From NCBI GenBank assembly GCA_036435485.1, contig JAZHRN010000139.1:2418001-2482000 (forward strand): DNA of 64,000 nt. The letters are read 5' to 3'. Position numbers and translations under genes: made by a program. Source of the DNA: Saposhnikovia divaricata (lineage: Eukaryota > Streptophyta > Magnoliopsida > Apiales > Apiaceae). This document shows positions 10,849-22,837 of this stretch, piece by piece (the first letter of the stretch is position 1; every line of letters starts with the position of its first letter). Under the pieces are notes generated by a model, which was given only the letters and a program-made list of their open reading frames with translations, ran no database searches and was not told where the DNA came from.

Positions 10849-13718
10849 GAATTCAACGCAAGTTTATTTAACGAAGTTCGGACCGGAATCGGAGCTGATA
10901 TGATCGAACTCGGTTTTCGGAAACTTCTCAAAGGGATTAGTACACGGGATATTGTTAAAAATCAAGTCGGACAATTTTGTGGATATTTTTACATATTTTG
11001 TTCCTATGGGTTATTGGAATTCAATGAAATTTTATTTGGTGCCATTCGGACCTGAATCGGGGCTGAAATGACTGAAACTCGGTTTTCGGATAATCCTCAA
11101 AGGGGTTAGTACTCGGGATATTGTTAAAAATCGAGTCGGACCATTTTATGGATATTTTTACATATTTTGTTCCTATGGGTTATTGGAATTCAACGAAATT
11201 TTATTTGGTGCCAGTTGGACCTGAATCGGGGCTGAAATTACTGAAACTCGGTTTTCGGATAATCCTCAAAGGGGTTAGTACACGAGATATTGTTAAAAAT
11301 CGAGTCGGACCATTTTATGGATATTTTTACATATTTTGTTCCTATGGGTTATTGGAATTCAACGAAATTTTATTTGGTGCCATTCGGACCTGAATCGGGG
11401 CTGAAATGACTGAAACTCGGTTTTCGGATAATCCTCAAAGGGGTTAGTACACGGGATATTGTTAAAAATCGAGTCAAACCATTTTATGGATATTTTTACA
11501 TATTTTGTTCCTATGGGTTATTGGAATTCAACGCAATTTTATTTAACGAAGTTCGGACCGGAATCGGAGCTGATATGATCGAAACTCGGTTTTCGGAAAC
11601 TTCTCAAAGGGATTAGTACACGGGATATTGTTAAAAATCAAGTCGGACAATTTTGTGGATATTTTTACATATTTTGTTCCTATGGGTTATTGGAATTCAA
11701 TGAAATTTTATTTGGTGCCATTCGGACCTGAATCGGGGCTGAAATGACTGAAACTAGGTTTTCGGATAATCCTCAAAGGGGTTAGTACACGGGATATTGT
11801 TAAAAATCGAGTCGGACCATTTTATGGATAATTTTACATATTTTGTTCCTATGGGTTATTGGAATTCAATGAAATTTTATTTGGTGCCATTCGGACCTGA
11901 ATCGGGGCTGAAATGACTGAAACTCGGTTTTCGGATAATCCTGAAAGGGGTTAGTACACGGGATATTGTTAAAAATCGAGTCGGACCATTTTATGGATAT
12001 TTTTACATATTTCGTTCCTATGGGTTATTGGAATTCAACGAAATTTTATTTGGTGCCATTCGGACCTGAATCGGGGCTGAAATGACTGAAACTCAGTTTT
12101 CGGATAATCCTGAAAGGGGTTAGTACACGGGATATTGTTAAAAATTGAGTCGGACCATTTTATGGATATTTTTACATATTTTGTTCCTATGGGTTATTGG
12201 AATTCAACGAAATTTTATTTGGTGCCAGTCAGACCTGAATCGGGGCTGAAATGACTGAAACTCGGTTTTCGGATAATCCTCAAAGGGGTTAGTACACGGG
12301 ATATTGTTAAAAATTGAGTCAGACCATTTTATGGATATTTTTACATATTTTGTTCCTATGGGTTATTGGAATTCAACGCAAGTTTATTTAACGAAGTTCG
12401 GACCGGAATCGGAGCTGATATGATCGAACTCGGTTTTCGGAAACTTCTCAAAGGGATTAGTACACGGGATATTGTTAAAAATCAAGTCGGACAATTTTGT
12501 GGATATTTTTACATATTTTGTTCCTATGGGTTATTGGAATTCAATGAAATTTTATTTGGTGCCATTCGGACCTGAATCGGGGCTGAAATGACTGAAACTC
12601 GGTTTTCGGATAATCCTCAAAGGGGTTAGTACACGGGATATTGTTAAAAATCGAGTCGGACCATTTTATGGATATTTTTACATATTTCGTTCCTATGGGT
12701 TATTGGAATTCAACGAAATTTTATTTGGTGCCATTCGGACCTGAATCGGGGCTGAAATGACTGAAACTCGGTTTTCGGATAATCCTGAAAGGGGTTAGTA
12801 CACGGGATATTGTTAAAAATCGAGTCGGACCATTTTATGGATATTTTTACATATTTTGTTCCTATGGGTTATTGGAATTCAACGAAATTTTATTTGGTGC
12901 CAGTCAGACCTGAATCGGGGCTGAAATGACTGAAACTCGGTTTTCGGATAATCCTCAAAGGGGTTAGTACACGGGATATTGTTAAAAATTGAGTCGGACC
13001 ATTTTATGGATATTTTTACATATTTTGTTCCTATGGGTTATTGGAATTCAACGCAAGTTTATTTAACGAAGTTCGGACCGGAATCGGAGCTGATATGATC
13101 GAACTCGGTTTTCGGAAACTTCTCAAAGGGATTAGTACACGGGATATTGTTAAAAATCAAGTCGGACAATTTTGTGGATATTTTTACATATTTTGTTCCT
13201 ATGGGTTATTGGAATTCAATGAAATTTTATTTGGTGCCATTCGGACCTGAATCGGGGCTGAAATGACTGAAACTCGGTTTTCGGATAATCCTCAAAGGGG
13301 TTAGTACACGGGATATTGTTAAAAATCGAGTCGGACCATTTTATGGATATTTTTACATATTTTGTTCCTATGGGTTATTGGAATTCAACGAAATTTTATT
13401 TGGTGCCAGTTGGACCTGAATCGGGGCTGAAATTACTGAAACTCGGTTTTCGGATAATCCTCAAAGGGGTTAGTACACGGGATATTGTTAAAAATCGAGT
13501 CGGACCATTTTATGGATATTTTTACATATTTTGTTCCTATGGGTTATTGGAATTCAACGAAATTTTATTTGGTGCCATTCGGACCTGAATCGGGGCTGAA
13601 ATGACTGAAACTCGGTTTTCGGATAATCCTCAAAGGGGTTAGTACACGGGATATTGTTAAAAATCGAGTCGGACCATTTTATGGATATTTTTACATATTT
13701 TGTTCCTATGGGTTATTG
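10849..13718 (+). repeat. A'-bounded blocks with a 4-mer and a 2,195-bp-offset repeat
   Basis: The order is A'10849 B C* D A B B D C' | A'12369 B D C' | A'13044 B C* D. C* carries CAGTTGGACC and AAATTACTG. The A'-B-C*-D part recurs at 10849 and 13044 (offset 2,195 bp) and is nearly identical. The middle 4-mer 12369-13043 (675 bp) is the shortest A'-to-A' interval in the window. Confidence 0.87.
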
Positions 13719-15914
13719 GAATTCAACGCAATTTTATTTAACGAAGTTCGGACCGGAATCGGAGCTGATATGATCGAAACTCGGTTTTTGGAAACTTCTC
13801 AAAGGGATTAGTACACGGGATATTGTTAAAAAACAAGTCGGACAATTTTGTGGATATTTTTACATATTTTGTTCCTATGGGTTATTGGAATTCAATGAAA
13901 TTTTATTTGGTGCCATTCGGACCTGAATCGGGGCTGAAATGACTGAAACTCGGTTTTCGGATAATCCTCAAAGGGGTTAGTACACGGGATATTGTTAAAA
14001 ATCGAGTTGGACCATTTTATGGATAATTTTACATATTTTGTTCCTATGGGTTATTGGAATTCAACGAAATTTTATTTGGTGCCAGTCGGACCTGAATCGG
14101 GGCTGAAATGACTGAAACTCGGTTTTCGGATAATCCTCAAAGGGGTTAGTACACGGGATATTGTTAAAAATCGAGTCGGACAATTTTATGGATATTTTTA
14201 CATATCTTGTTCCTATGGGTTATTGGAATTCAACGCAATTTTATTTAACGAAGTTCGGACCGGAATCGGAGCTGATATGATCGAAACTCGGTTTTCGGAA
14301 ACTTCTCAAAGGGATTAGTACACGAGATATTGTTAAAAAACAAGTCGGACAATTTTGTGGATATTTTTACATATTTTGTTCCTATGGGTTATTGGAATTC
14401 AATGAAATTTTATTTGGTGCCATTCGGACCTGAATCGGGGCTGAAATGACTGAAACTCGGTTTTCGGATAATCCTCAAAGGGGTTAGTACACGGGATATT
14501 GTTAAAAATCGAATCGGACCATTTTATGGATAATTTTACATATTTTGTTCCTATGGGTTATTGGAATTCAACAAAATTTTATTTGGTGCCAGTCGGACCT
14601 GAATCTGGGCTGAAATGACTGAAACTCGGTTTTCGGATAATCCTCAAAGGGGTTAGTACACGGGATATTGTTAAAAATCGAGTCGGACCATTTTATGGAT
14701 ATTTTTACATATTTTGTTCCTATGGGTTATTGGAATTCAACGCAATTTTATTTAACGAAGTTCGGACCGGAATCGGAGCTGATATGATCGAAACTCGGTT
14801 TTCGGAAACTTCTCAAAGGGATTAGTACACGGGATATTGTTAAAAATCAAGTCGGATAATTTTGTGGATATTTTTACATATTTTGTTCCTATGGGTTATT
14901 GGAATTCAATGAAATTTTATTTGGTGCCATTCGGACCTGAATCGGGGCTGAAATGACTGAAACTCGGTTTTTGGAAACTTCTCAAAGGGATTAGTACACG
15001 GGATATTGTTAAAAAACAAGTCGGACAATTTTGTGGATATTTTTACATATTTTGTTCCTATGGGTTATTGGAATTCAATGAAATTTTATTTGGTGCCATT
15101 CGGACCTGAATCGGGGCTGAAATGACTGAAACTCGGTTTTCGGATAATCCTCAAAGGGGTTAGTACACGGGATATTGTTAAAAATCGAGTCGGACCATTT
15201 TATGGATAATTTTACATATTTTGTTCCTATGGGTTATTGGAATTCAACGAAATTTTATTTGGTGCCAGTCGGACCTGAATCGGGGCTGAAATGACTGAAA
15301 CTCGGTTTTCGGATAATCCTCAAAGGGGTTAGTACACGGGATATTGTTAAAAATCGAGTCGGACCATTTTATGGATATTTTTACATATTTTGTTCCTATG
15401 GTTATTGGAATTCAACGCAATTTTATTTAACGAAGTTCGGACCGGAATCGGAGCTGATATGATCGAAACTCGGTTTTCGGAAACTTCTCAAAGGGATTAG
15501 TACACGAGATATTGTTAAAAAACAAGTCGGACAATTTTGTGGATATTTTTACATATTTTGTTCCTATGGGTTATTGGAATTCAATGAAATTTTATTTGGT
15601 GCCATTCGGACCTTAATCGGGGCTGAAATGACCGAAACTCGGTTTTCCGATAATCCTCAAAGGGGTTAGTACACGGGATATTGTTAAAAATTGAGTCGGA
15701 CCATTTTATGGATAATTTTACATATTTTGTTCCTATGGGTTATTGGAATTCAACGAAATTTTATTTGGTGCCAGTCGGACCTGAATCTGGGCTGAAATGA
15801 CTGAAACTCGGTTTTCGGATAATCCTCAAAGGGGTTAGTACACGGGATATTGTTAAAAATCGAGTCGGACCATTTTATGGATATTTTTACATATTTTGTT
15901 CCTATGGGTTATTG
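13719..15914 (+). repeat. Out-of-register duplicated 7-mer with a chimeric monomer
   Basis: The order is A13719 B C A14226 B C14564 A14733, a chimera at 14902, then B15071 C A15408 B C15746. Markers repeat at 1,182 bp: ACACGAGATATT in A14226 and A15408, and AATCTGGGCTG in C14564 and C15746. The monomer at 14902 begins as B and ends as the A of 13719 (CGGTTTTTGG, AAAAAACAAG). The 1-bp deficit comes from TATGGTTATTGG at about 15397. Confidence 0.92.
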
Positions 15915-16927
15915 GAATTCAACGCAATTTTATTTAACGAAGTTCGGACCGGAATCGGAGCTGATATGATCGAAACTCGGTTTTCGGAAACTTCTCAAAG
16001 GGATTAGTACACGGGATATTGTTAAAAATCAAGTCGGACAATTTTGTGGATATTTTTACATATTTTGTTCCTATGGGTTATTGGAATTCAATGAAATTTT
16101 ATTTGGTGCCATTCGGACCTGAATCAGGGCTGAAATGACTGAAACTCGGTTTTCGGATAATCCTGAAAGGGGTTAGTACACGGGATATTGTTAAAAATCG
16201 AGTCGGACCATTTTATGGATATTTTTACATATTTTGTTCCAATGGGTTATTGGAATTTAAGAAATTTTATTTGGTGCCATTCGGACCTGAATCGGGGCTA
16301 AAATGACTGAAACTCGGTTTTCGGATAATCCTCAAAGGGGTTAGTACACGGGATATTGTTAAAAATCGAGTCGGACCAATTTATGGATATTTTTACATAT
16401 TTTGTTCCTATGGGTTATTGGAATTCAATGAAATTTTATTTGGTGCCATTCGGACCTGAATCGGGGCTGAAATGACTGAAACTCGGTTTTCGGATAATCC
16501 TGAAAGGGGTTAGTACACGGGATATTGTTAAAAATCGAGTCGGACCATTTTATGGATATTTTTACATATTTTGTTCCTATGGGTTATCGGAATTCAACGA
16601 AATTTTATTTGGTGCCATTCGGACCTGAATCGGGGCTGAAATGACTGAAACTCGGTTTTCGGATAATCCTGAAAGGGGTTAGTACATGGGATATTGTTAA
16701 AAATCGAGTCGGACCATTTTATTGATATTTTTACATATTTTGTTCCTATGGGTTATTGGAATTCAACGAAATTTTATTTGGTGCCAGTCAGACCTGAATC
16801 GGGGCTGAAATGACTGAAACTCGGTTTTCGGATAATCCTCAAAGGGGTTAGTACACGGGATATTGTTAAAAATTGAGTCGGACCATTTTATGGATATTTT
16901 TACATATTTTGTTCCTATGGGTTATTG
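15915..16927 (+). repeat. 6-mer A-B-E-B-D-C', right half of the 12-mer HOR
   Basis: Monomers at 15915, 16084, 16253 (E), 16421, 16590 and 16759 match the last six positions of the 12-mer that follows. It is probably a truncated leading unit of that HOR family. Confidence 0.88.
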
Positions 16928-17264
16928 GAATTCAACGCAAGTTTATTTAACGAAGTTCGGACCGGAATCGGAGCTGATATGATCGAACTCGGTTTTCGGA
17001 AACTTCTCAAAGGGATTAGTACACGGGATATTGTTAAAAATCAAGTCGGACAATTTTGTGGATATTTTTACATATTTTGTTCCTATGGGTTATTGGAATT
17101 CAATGAAATTTTATTTGGTGCCATTCGGACCTGAATCGGGGCTGAAATGACTGAAACTAGGTTTTCGGATAATCCTCAAAGGGGTTAGTACACGGGATAT
17201 TGTTAATAATTGAGTCGGACCATTTTATGGATATTTTTACATATTTTGTTCCTATGGGTTATTG

Positions 17265-17433
17265 GAATTCAACGAAATTTTATTGGGTGCCAGTCGGACC
17301 TGAATCGGGGCTGAAATTACTGAAACTCGGTTTTCGGATAATCCTGAAAGGGGTTAGTACACGGGATATTGTTAAAAATCGAGTCGGACCATTTTATGGA
17401 TATTTTTACATATTTTGTTCCTATGGGTTATTG
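17265..17433 (+). repeat. Representative monomer, class K
   Basis: K has TATTGGGTGCC instead of TATTTGGTGCC, and AAATTACTG instead of AAATGACTG. The second change turns an in-frame TGA into TTA, which is the only reason a 90-codon frame opens across it. The variant K' (26722, 28405, 36004, 38538, 48334, 61340) also has CTCGATTTT. Relatives at 11186, 13381, 34315, 45462, 50191 and 56272 have AAATTACTG without TATTGGG. Confidence 0.88.
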
Positions 17434-18278
17434 GAATTCAACGAAATTTTATTTGGTGCCAGTCGGACCTGAATCGGGGCTGAAATGACTGAAACTCGGT
17501 TTTCGGATAATCCTTAAAGGGGTTAGTACACGGGATATTGTTAAAAATCGAGTCGGACCATTTTATGGATATTTTTACATATTTTGTTCCTATGGGTTAT
17601 TGGAATTCAACGCAATTTTATTTAACGAAGTTCGGACCAGAATCGGAGCTGATATGATCGAAACTCGGTTTTCGGAAACTTCTCAAAGGGATTAGTACAC
17701 GGGATATTGTTAAAAATCAAGTCGGACAATTTTGTGGATATTTTTACATATTTTGTTCCTATGGGTTATTGGAATTCAATGAAATTTTATTTGGTGCCAT
17801 TCGGACCTGAATCGGGGCTGAAATGACTGAAACTCGGTTTTCGGATAATCCTGAAAGGGGTTAGTACACGGGATATTGTTAAAAATTGAGTCGGACCATT
17901 TTATGGATATTTTTACATATTTTGTTCCTATGGGTTATTGGAATTCAACGCAATTTTATTTAACGAAGTTCGGACCGGAATCGGAGCTGATATGATCGAA
18001 ACTCGGTTTTCGGAAACTTCTCAAAGGGATTAGTACACGGGATATTGTTAAAAATCAAGTCGGACAATTTTGTGGATATTTTTACATATTTTGTTCCTAT
18101 GGGTTATTGGAATTCAATGAAATTTTATTTGGTGCCATTCGGACCTGAATCGGGGCTGAAATGACTGAAACTCGGTTTTCGGATAATCCTGAAAGGGGTT
18201 AGTACATGGGATATTGTTAAAAATCGAGTCGGACCATTTTATGGATATTTTTACATATTTTGTTCCAATGGGTTATTG

Positions 18279-18446
18279 GAATTTAAGAAATTTTATTTGG
18301 TGCCATTCGGACCTGAATCGGGGCTAAAATGACTGAAACTCGGTTTTCGGATAATCCTCAAAGGGGTTAGTACACGGGATATTGTTAAAAATCGAGTCGG
18401 ACCATTTTATGGATATTTTTACATATTTTGTTTCTATGGGTTATTG
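18279..18446 (+). repeat. Representative monomer, class E (168 bp, EcoRI site lost)
   Basis: E reads GGAATTTAAGAAAT, so the EcoRI site is lost and one base is missing. It also has GGGCTAAAATG and is preceded by GTTCCAATGGG. Copies start at 16253, 18279, 20305, 26891, 31952, 33978, 43099 and 45125. It marks the ninth position of the 12-mer HOR; the copy at 26891 shows that part of that unit was recombined into a 10-mer. Confidence 0.9.
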
Positions 18447-20979
18447 GAATTCAATGAAATTTTATTTGGTGCCATTCGGACCTGAATCGGGGCTGAAATG
18501 ACTGAAACTCGGTTTTCGGATAATCCTGAAAGGGGTTAGTACACGGGATATTGTTAAAAATCGAGTCGGACCATTTTATGGATATTTTTACATATTTCGT
18601 TCCTATGGGTTATTGGAATTCAACGAAATTTTATTTGGTGCCATTCGGACCTGAATCGGGGCTGAAATGACTGAAACTCGGTTTTCGGATAATCCTGAAA
18701 GGGGTTAGTACATGGGATATTGTTAAAAATCGAGTCGGACCATTTTATGGATATTTTTACATATTTTGTTCCTATGGGTTATTGGAATTCAACGAAATTT
18801 TATTTGGTGCCAGTCAGACCTGAATCGGGGCTGAAATGACTGAAACTCGGTTTTCGGATAATCCTCAAAGGGGTTAGTACACGGGATATTGTTAAAAATT
18901 GAGTCGGACCATTTTTTGGATATTTTTACATATTTTGTTCCTATGGGTTATTGGAATTCAACGCAAGTTTATTTAACGAAGTTCGGACCGGAATCGGAGC
19001 TGATATGATCGAACTCGGTTTTCGGAAAATTCTCAAAGGGATTAGTACACGGGATATTGTTAAAAATCAAGTCGGACAATTTTGTGGATATTTTTACATA
19101 TTTTGTTCCTATGGGTTATTGGAATTCAATGAAATTTTATTTGGTGCCATTCGGACCTGAATCGGGGCTGAAATGATTGAAACTAGGTTTTCGGATAATC
19201 CTCAAAGGGGTTAGTACACGGGATATTGTTAATAATTGAGTCGGACCATTTTATGGATATTTTTACATATTTTGTTCCTATGGGTTATTGGAATTCAACG
19301 AAATTTTATTGGGTGCCAGTCGGACCTGAATCGGGGCTGAAATTACTGAAACTCGGTTTTCGGATAATCCTCAAAGGGGTTAGTACACGGGATATTGTTA
19401 AAAATCGAGTCGGACCATTTTATGGATATTTTTACATATTTTGTTCCTATGGGTTATTGGAATTCAACGAAATTTTATTTGGTGCCAGTCGGACCTGAAT
19501 CGGGGCTGAAATGACTGAAACTCGGTTTTCGGATAATCCTTAAAGGGGTTAGTACACGGGATATTGTTAAAAATCGAGTCGGACCATTTTATGGATATTT
19601 TTACATATTTTGTTCCTATGGGTTATTGGAATTCAACGCAATTTTATTTAACGAAGTTCGGACCAGAATCGGAGCTGATATGATCGAAACTCGGTTTTCG
19701 GAAACTTCTCAAAGGGATTAGTACACGGGATATTGTTAAAAATCAAGTCGGACAATTTTGTGGATATTTTTACATATTTTGTTCCTATGGGTTATTGGAA
19801 TTCAATGAAATTTTATTTGGTGCCATTCGGACCTGAATCGGGGCTGAAATGACTGAAACTCGGTTTTCGGATAATCCTGAAAGGGGTTAGTACACGGGAT
19901 ATTGTTAAAAATTGAGTCGGACCACTTTATGGATATTTTTACATATTTTGTTCCTATGGGTTATTGGAATTCAACGCAATTTTATTTAACGAAGTTCGGA
20001 CCGGAATCGGAGCTGATATGATCGAAACTCGGTTTTCGGAAACTTCTCAAAGGGATTAGTACACGGGATATTGTTAAAAATTAAGTCGGACAATTTTGTG
20101 GATATTTTTACATATTTTGTTCCTATGGGTTATTGGAATTCAATGAAATTTTATTTGGTGCCATTCGGACCTGAATCGGGGCTGAAATGACTGAAACTCG
20201 GTTTTCGGATAATCCTGAAAGGGGTTAGTACATGGGATATTGTTAAAAATCGAGTCGGACCATTTTATGGATATTTTTACATATTTTGTTCCAATGGGTT
20301 ATTGGAATTTAAGAAATTTTATTTGGTGCCATTCGGACCTGAATCGGGGCTAAAATGACTGAAACTCGGTTTTCGGATAATCCTCAAAGGGGTTAGTACA
20401 CGGGATATTGTTAAAAATCGAGTCGGACCATTTTATGGATATTTTTACATATTTTGTTCCTATGGGTTATTGGAATTCAATGAAATTTTATTTGGTGCCA
20501 TTCGGACCTGAATCGGGGCTGAAATGACTGAAACTCGGTTTTCGGATAATCCTGAAAGGGGTTAGTACACGGGATATTGTTAAAAATCGAGTCGGACCAT
20601 TTTATGGATATTTTTACATATTTCGTTCCTATGGGTTATTGGAATTCAACGAAATTTTATTTGGTGCCATTCGGACCTGAATCGGGGCTGAAATGACTGA
20701 AACTCGGTTTTCGGATAATCCTGAAAGGGGTTAGTACATGGGATATTGTTAAAAATCGAGTCGGACCATTTTATGGATATTTTTACATATTTTGTTCCTA
20801 TGGGTTATTGGAATTCAACGAAATTTTATTTGGTGCCAGTCAGACCTGAATCGGGGCTGAAATGACTGAAACTCGGTTTTCGGATAATCCTCAAAGGGGT
20901 TAGTACACGGGATATTGTTAAAAATTGAGTCGGACCATTTTATGGATATTTTTACATATTTTGTTCCTATGGGTTATTG

Positions 20980-22837
20980 GAATTCAACGCAAGTTTATTT
21001 AACGAAGTTCGGACCGGAATCGGAGCTGATATGATCGAACTCGGTTTTCGGAAACTTCTCAAAGGGATTAGTACACGGGATATTGTTAAAAATCAAGTCG
21101 GACAATTTTGTGGATATTTTTACATATTTTGTTCCTATGGGTTATTGGAATTCAACGAAATTTTATTTGGTGCCAGTCGGACCTGAATCGGGGCTGAAAT
21201 GACTGAAACTCGGTTTTCGGATAATCCTTAAAGGGGTTAGTACACGGGATATTGTTAAAAATCGAGTCGGACCATTTTATGGATATTTTTACATATTTTG
21301 TTCCTATGGGTTATTGGAATTCAACGCAATTTTATTTAACGAAGTTCGGACCAGAATCGGAGCTGATATGATCGAAACTCGGTTTTCGGAAACTTCTCAA
21401 AAGGATTAGTACACGGGATATTGTTAAAAATCAAGTCGGACAATTTTGTGGATATTTTTACATATTTTGTTCCTATGGGTTATTGGAATTCAATGAAATT
21501 TTATTTGGTGCCATTCGGACCTGAATCGGGGCTGAAATGACTGAAACTCGGTTTTCGGATAATCCTGAAAGGGGTTAGTACACGGGATATTGTTAAAAAT
21601 TGAGTCGGACCATTTTATGGATATTTTTACATATTTTGTTCCTATGGGTTATTGGAATTCAACGCAATTTTATTTAACGAAGTTCGGACCGGAATCGGAG
21701 CTGATATGATCGAAACTCGGTTTTCGGAAACTTCTCAAAGGGATTAGTACACGGGATATTGTTAAAAATCAAGTCGGACAATTTTGTGGATATTTTTACA
21801 TATTTTGTTCCTATGGGTTATTGGAATTCAATGAAATTTTATTTGGTGCCATTCGGACCTGAATCGGGGCTGAAATGACTGAAACTCGGTTTTCGGATAA
21901 TCCTCAAAGGGGTTAGTACACGGGATATTGTTAAAAATCGAGTTGGACCATTTTATGGATATTTTTACATATTTTGTTCCTATGGGTTATTGGAATTCAA
22001 CGAAATTTTATTTGGTGCCAGTCGGACCTGAATCGGGGCTGAAATGATTGAAACTCGGTTTTCGGATAATCCTCAAAGGGGTTAGTACACGGGATATTGT
22101 TAAAAATCTAGTCGGACCATTTTATGGATATTTTTACATATTTTGTTCCTATGGGTTATTGGAATTCAATGAAATTTTATTTGGTGCCAGTCGGACCTGA
22201 ATCGGGGCTGAAATGACTGAAACTCGGTTTTCGGATAATCCTCAAAGGGGTTAGTACACGGGATATTGTTAAAAATCGAGTCGGACCATTTTATGGATAT
22301 TTTTACATATTTTGTTCCTATGGGTTATTGGAATTCAATGAAATTTTATTTGGTGCCATTCGGACCTGAATCGGGGCTGAAATGACTGAAACTCGGTTTT
22401 CGGATAATCCTGAAAGGGGTTAGTACACGGGATATTGTTAAAAATCGAGTCGGACCATTTTATGGATATTTTTACATATTTTGTTCCTATGGGTTATTGG
22501 AATTCAACGAAATTTTATTTGGTGCCATTCGGACCTGAATCGGGGCTGAAATGACTGAAACTCGGTTTTCGGATAATCCTGAAAGGGGTTAGTACACGGG
22601 ATATTGTTAAAAATCGAGTCGGACCATTTTATGGATATTTTTACATATTTTGTTCCAATGGGTTATTGGAATTCAACGAAATTTTATTTGGTGCCAGTCA
22701 GACCTGAATCGGGGCTGAAATGACTGAAACTCGGTTTTCGGATAATCCTCAAAGGGGTTAGTACACGTGATATTGTTAAAAATTGAGTCGGACCATTTTA
22801 TGGATATTTTTACATATTTTGTTCCTATGGGTTATTG
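20980..22837 (+). repeat. 11-mer HOR, deleted and hybrid unit
   Basis: The order is A'-C-A-B-A-B-C-L-B-D-C' (1,858 bp). It is the 13-mer of 45800-47995 without the B and K that should follow A' (338 bp shorter). The left part is 12-mer type and the right part (C-L-B-D-C') is the 7-mer type that follows, so it is a junction unit between two HOR families. Confidence 0.9.

Larger units (their letters stand above)
16928..20979 (+). repeat. 12-mer HOR (2,026 bp), two tandem copies
   Basis: Each unit is A'-B-K-C-A-B-A-B-E-B-D-C'. Copies are 16928-18953 and 18954-20979. The length is 12 x 169 minus one base each in A' and E. In both copies the diagnostic monomers fall at the same offsets (E at +1351, K at +337). 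Differences are scattered single bases, for example GGAAAATTC at about 19024 and TTTTTTGG at about 18911 in copy 2. Confidence 0.95.

Noticed and set aside
11121..11393. Recurring 81- to 95-codon frames over K-type monomers (also 13316, 17200, 26657, 45397, 61275 and others)
   Set aside because: They also start at TTG. They read the same DNA segment twice in two different frames (once as DHFMDIFTYF, once as GPFYGYFYIF), because 169 is not a multiple of three. They open only because TGA became TTA in K monomers. This is not how a conserved protein behaves.
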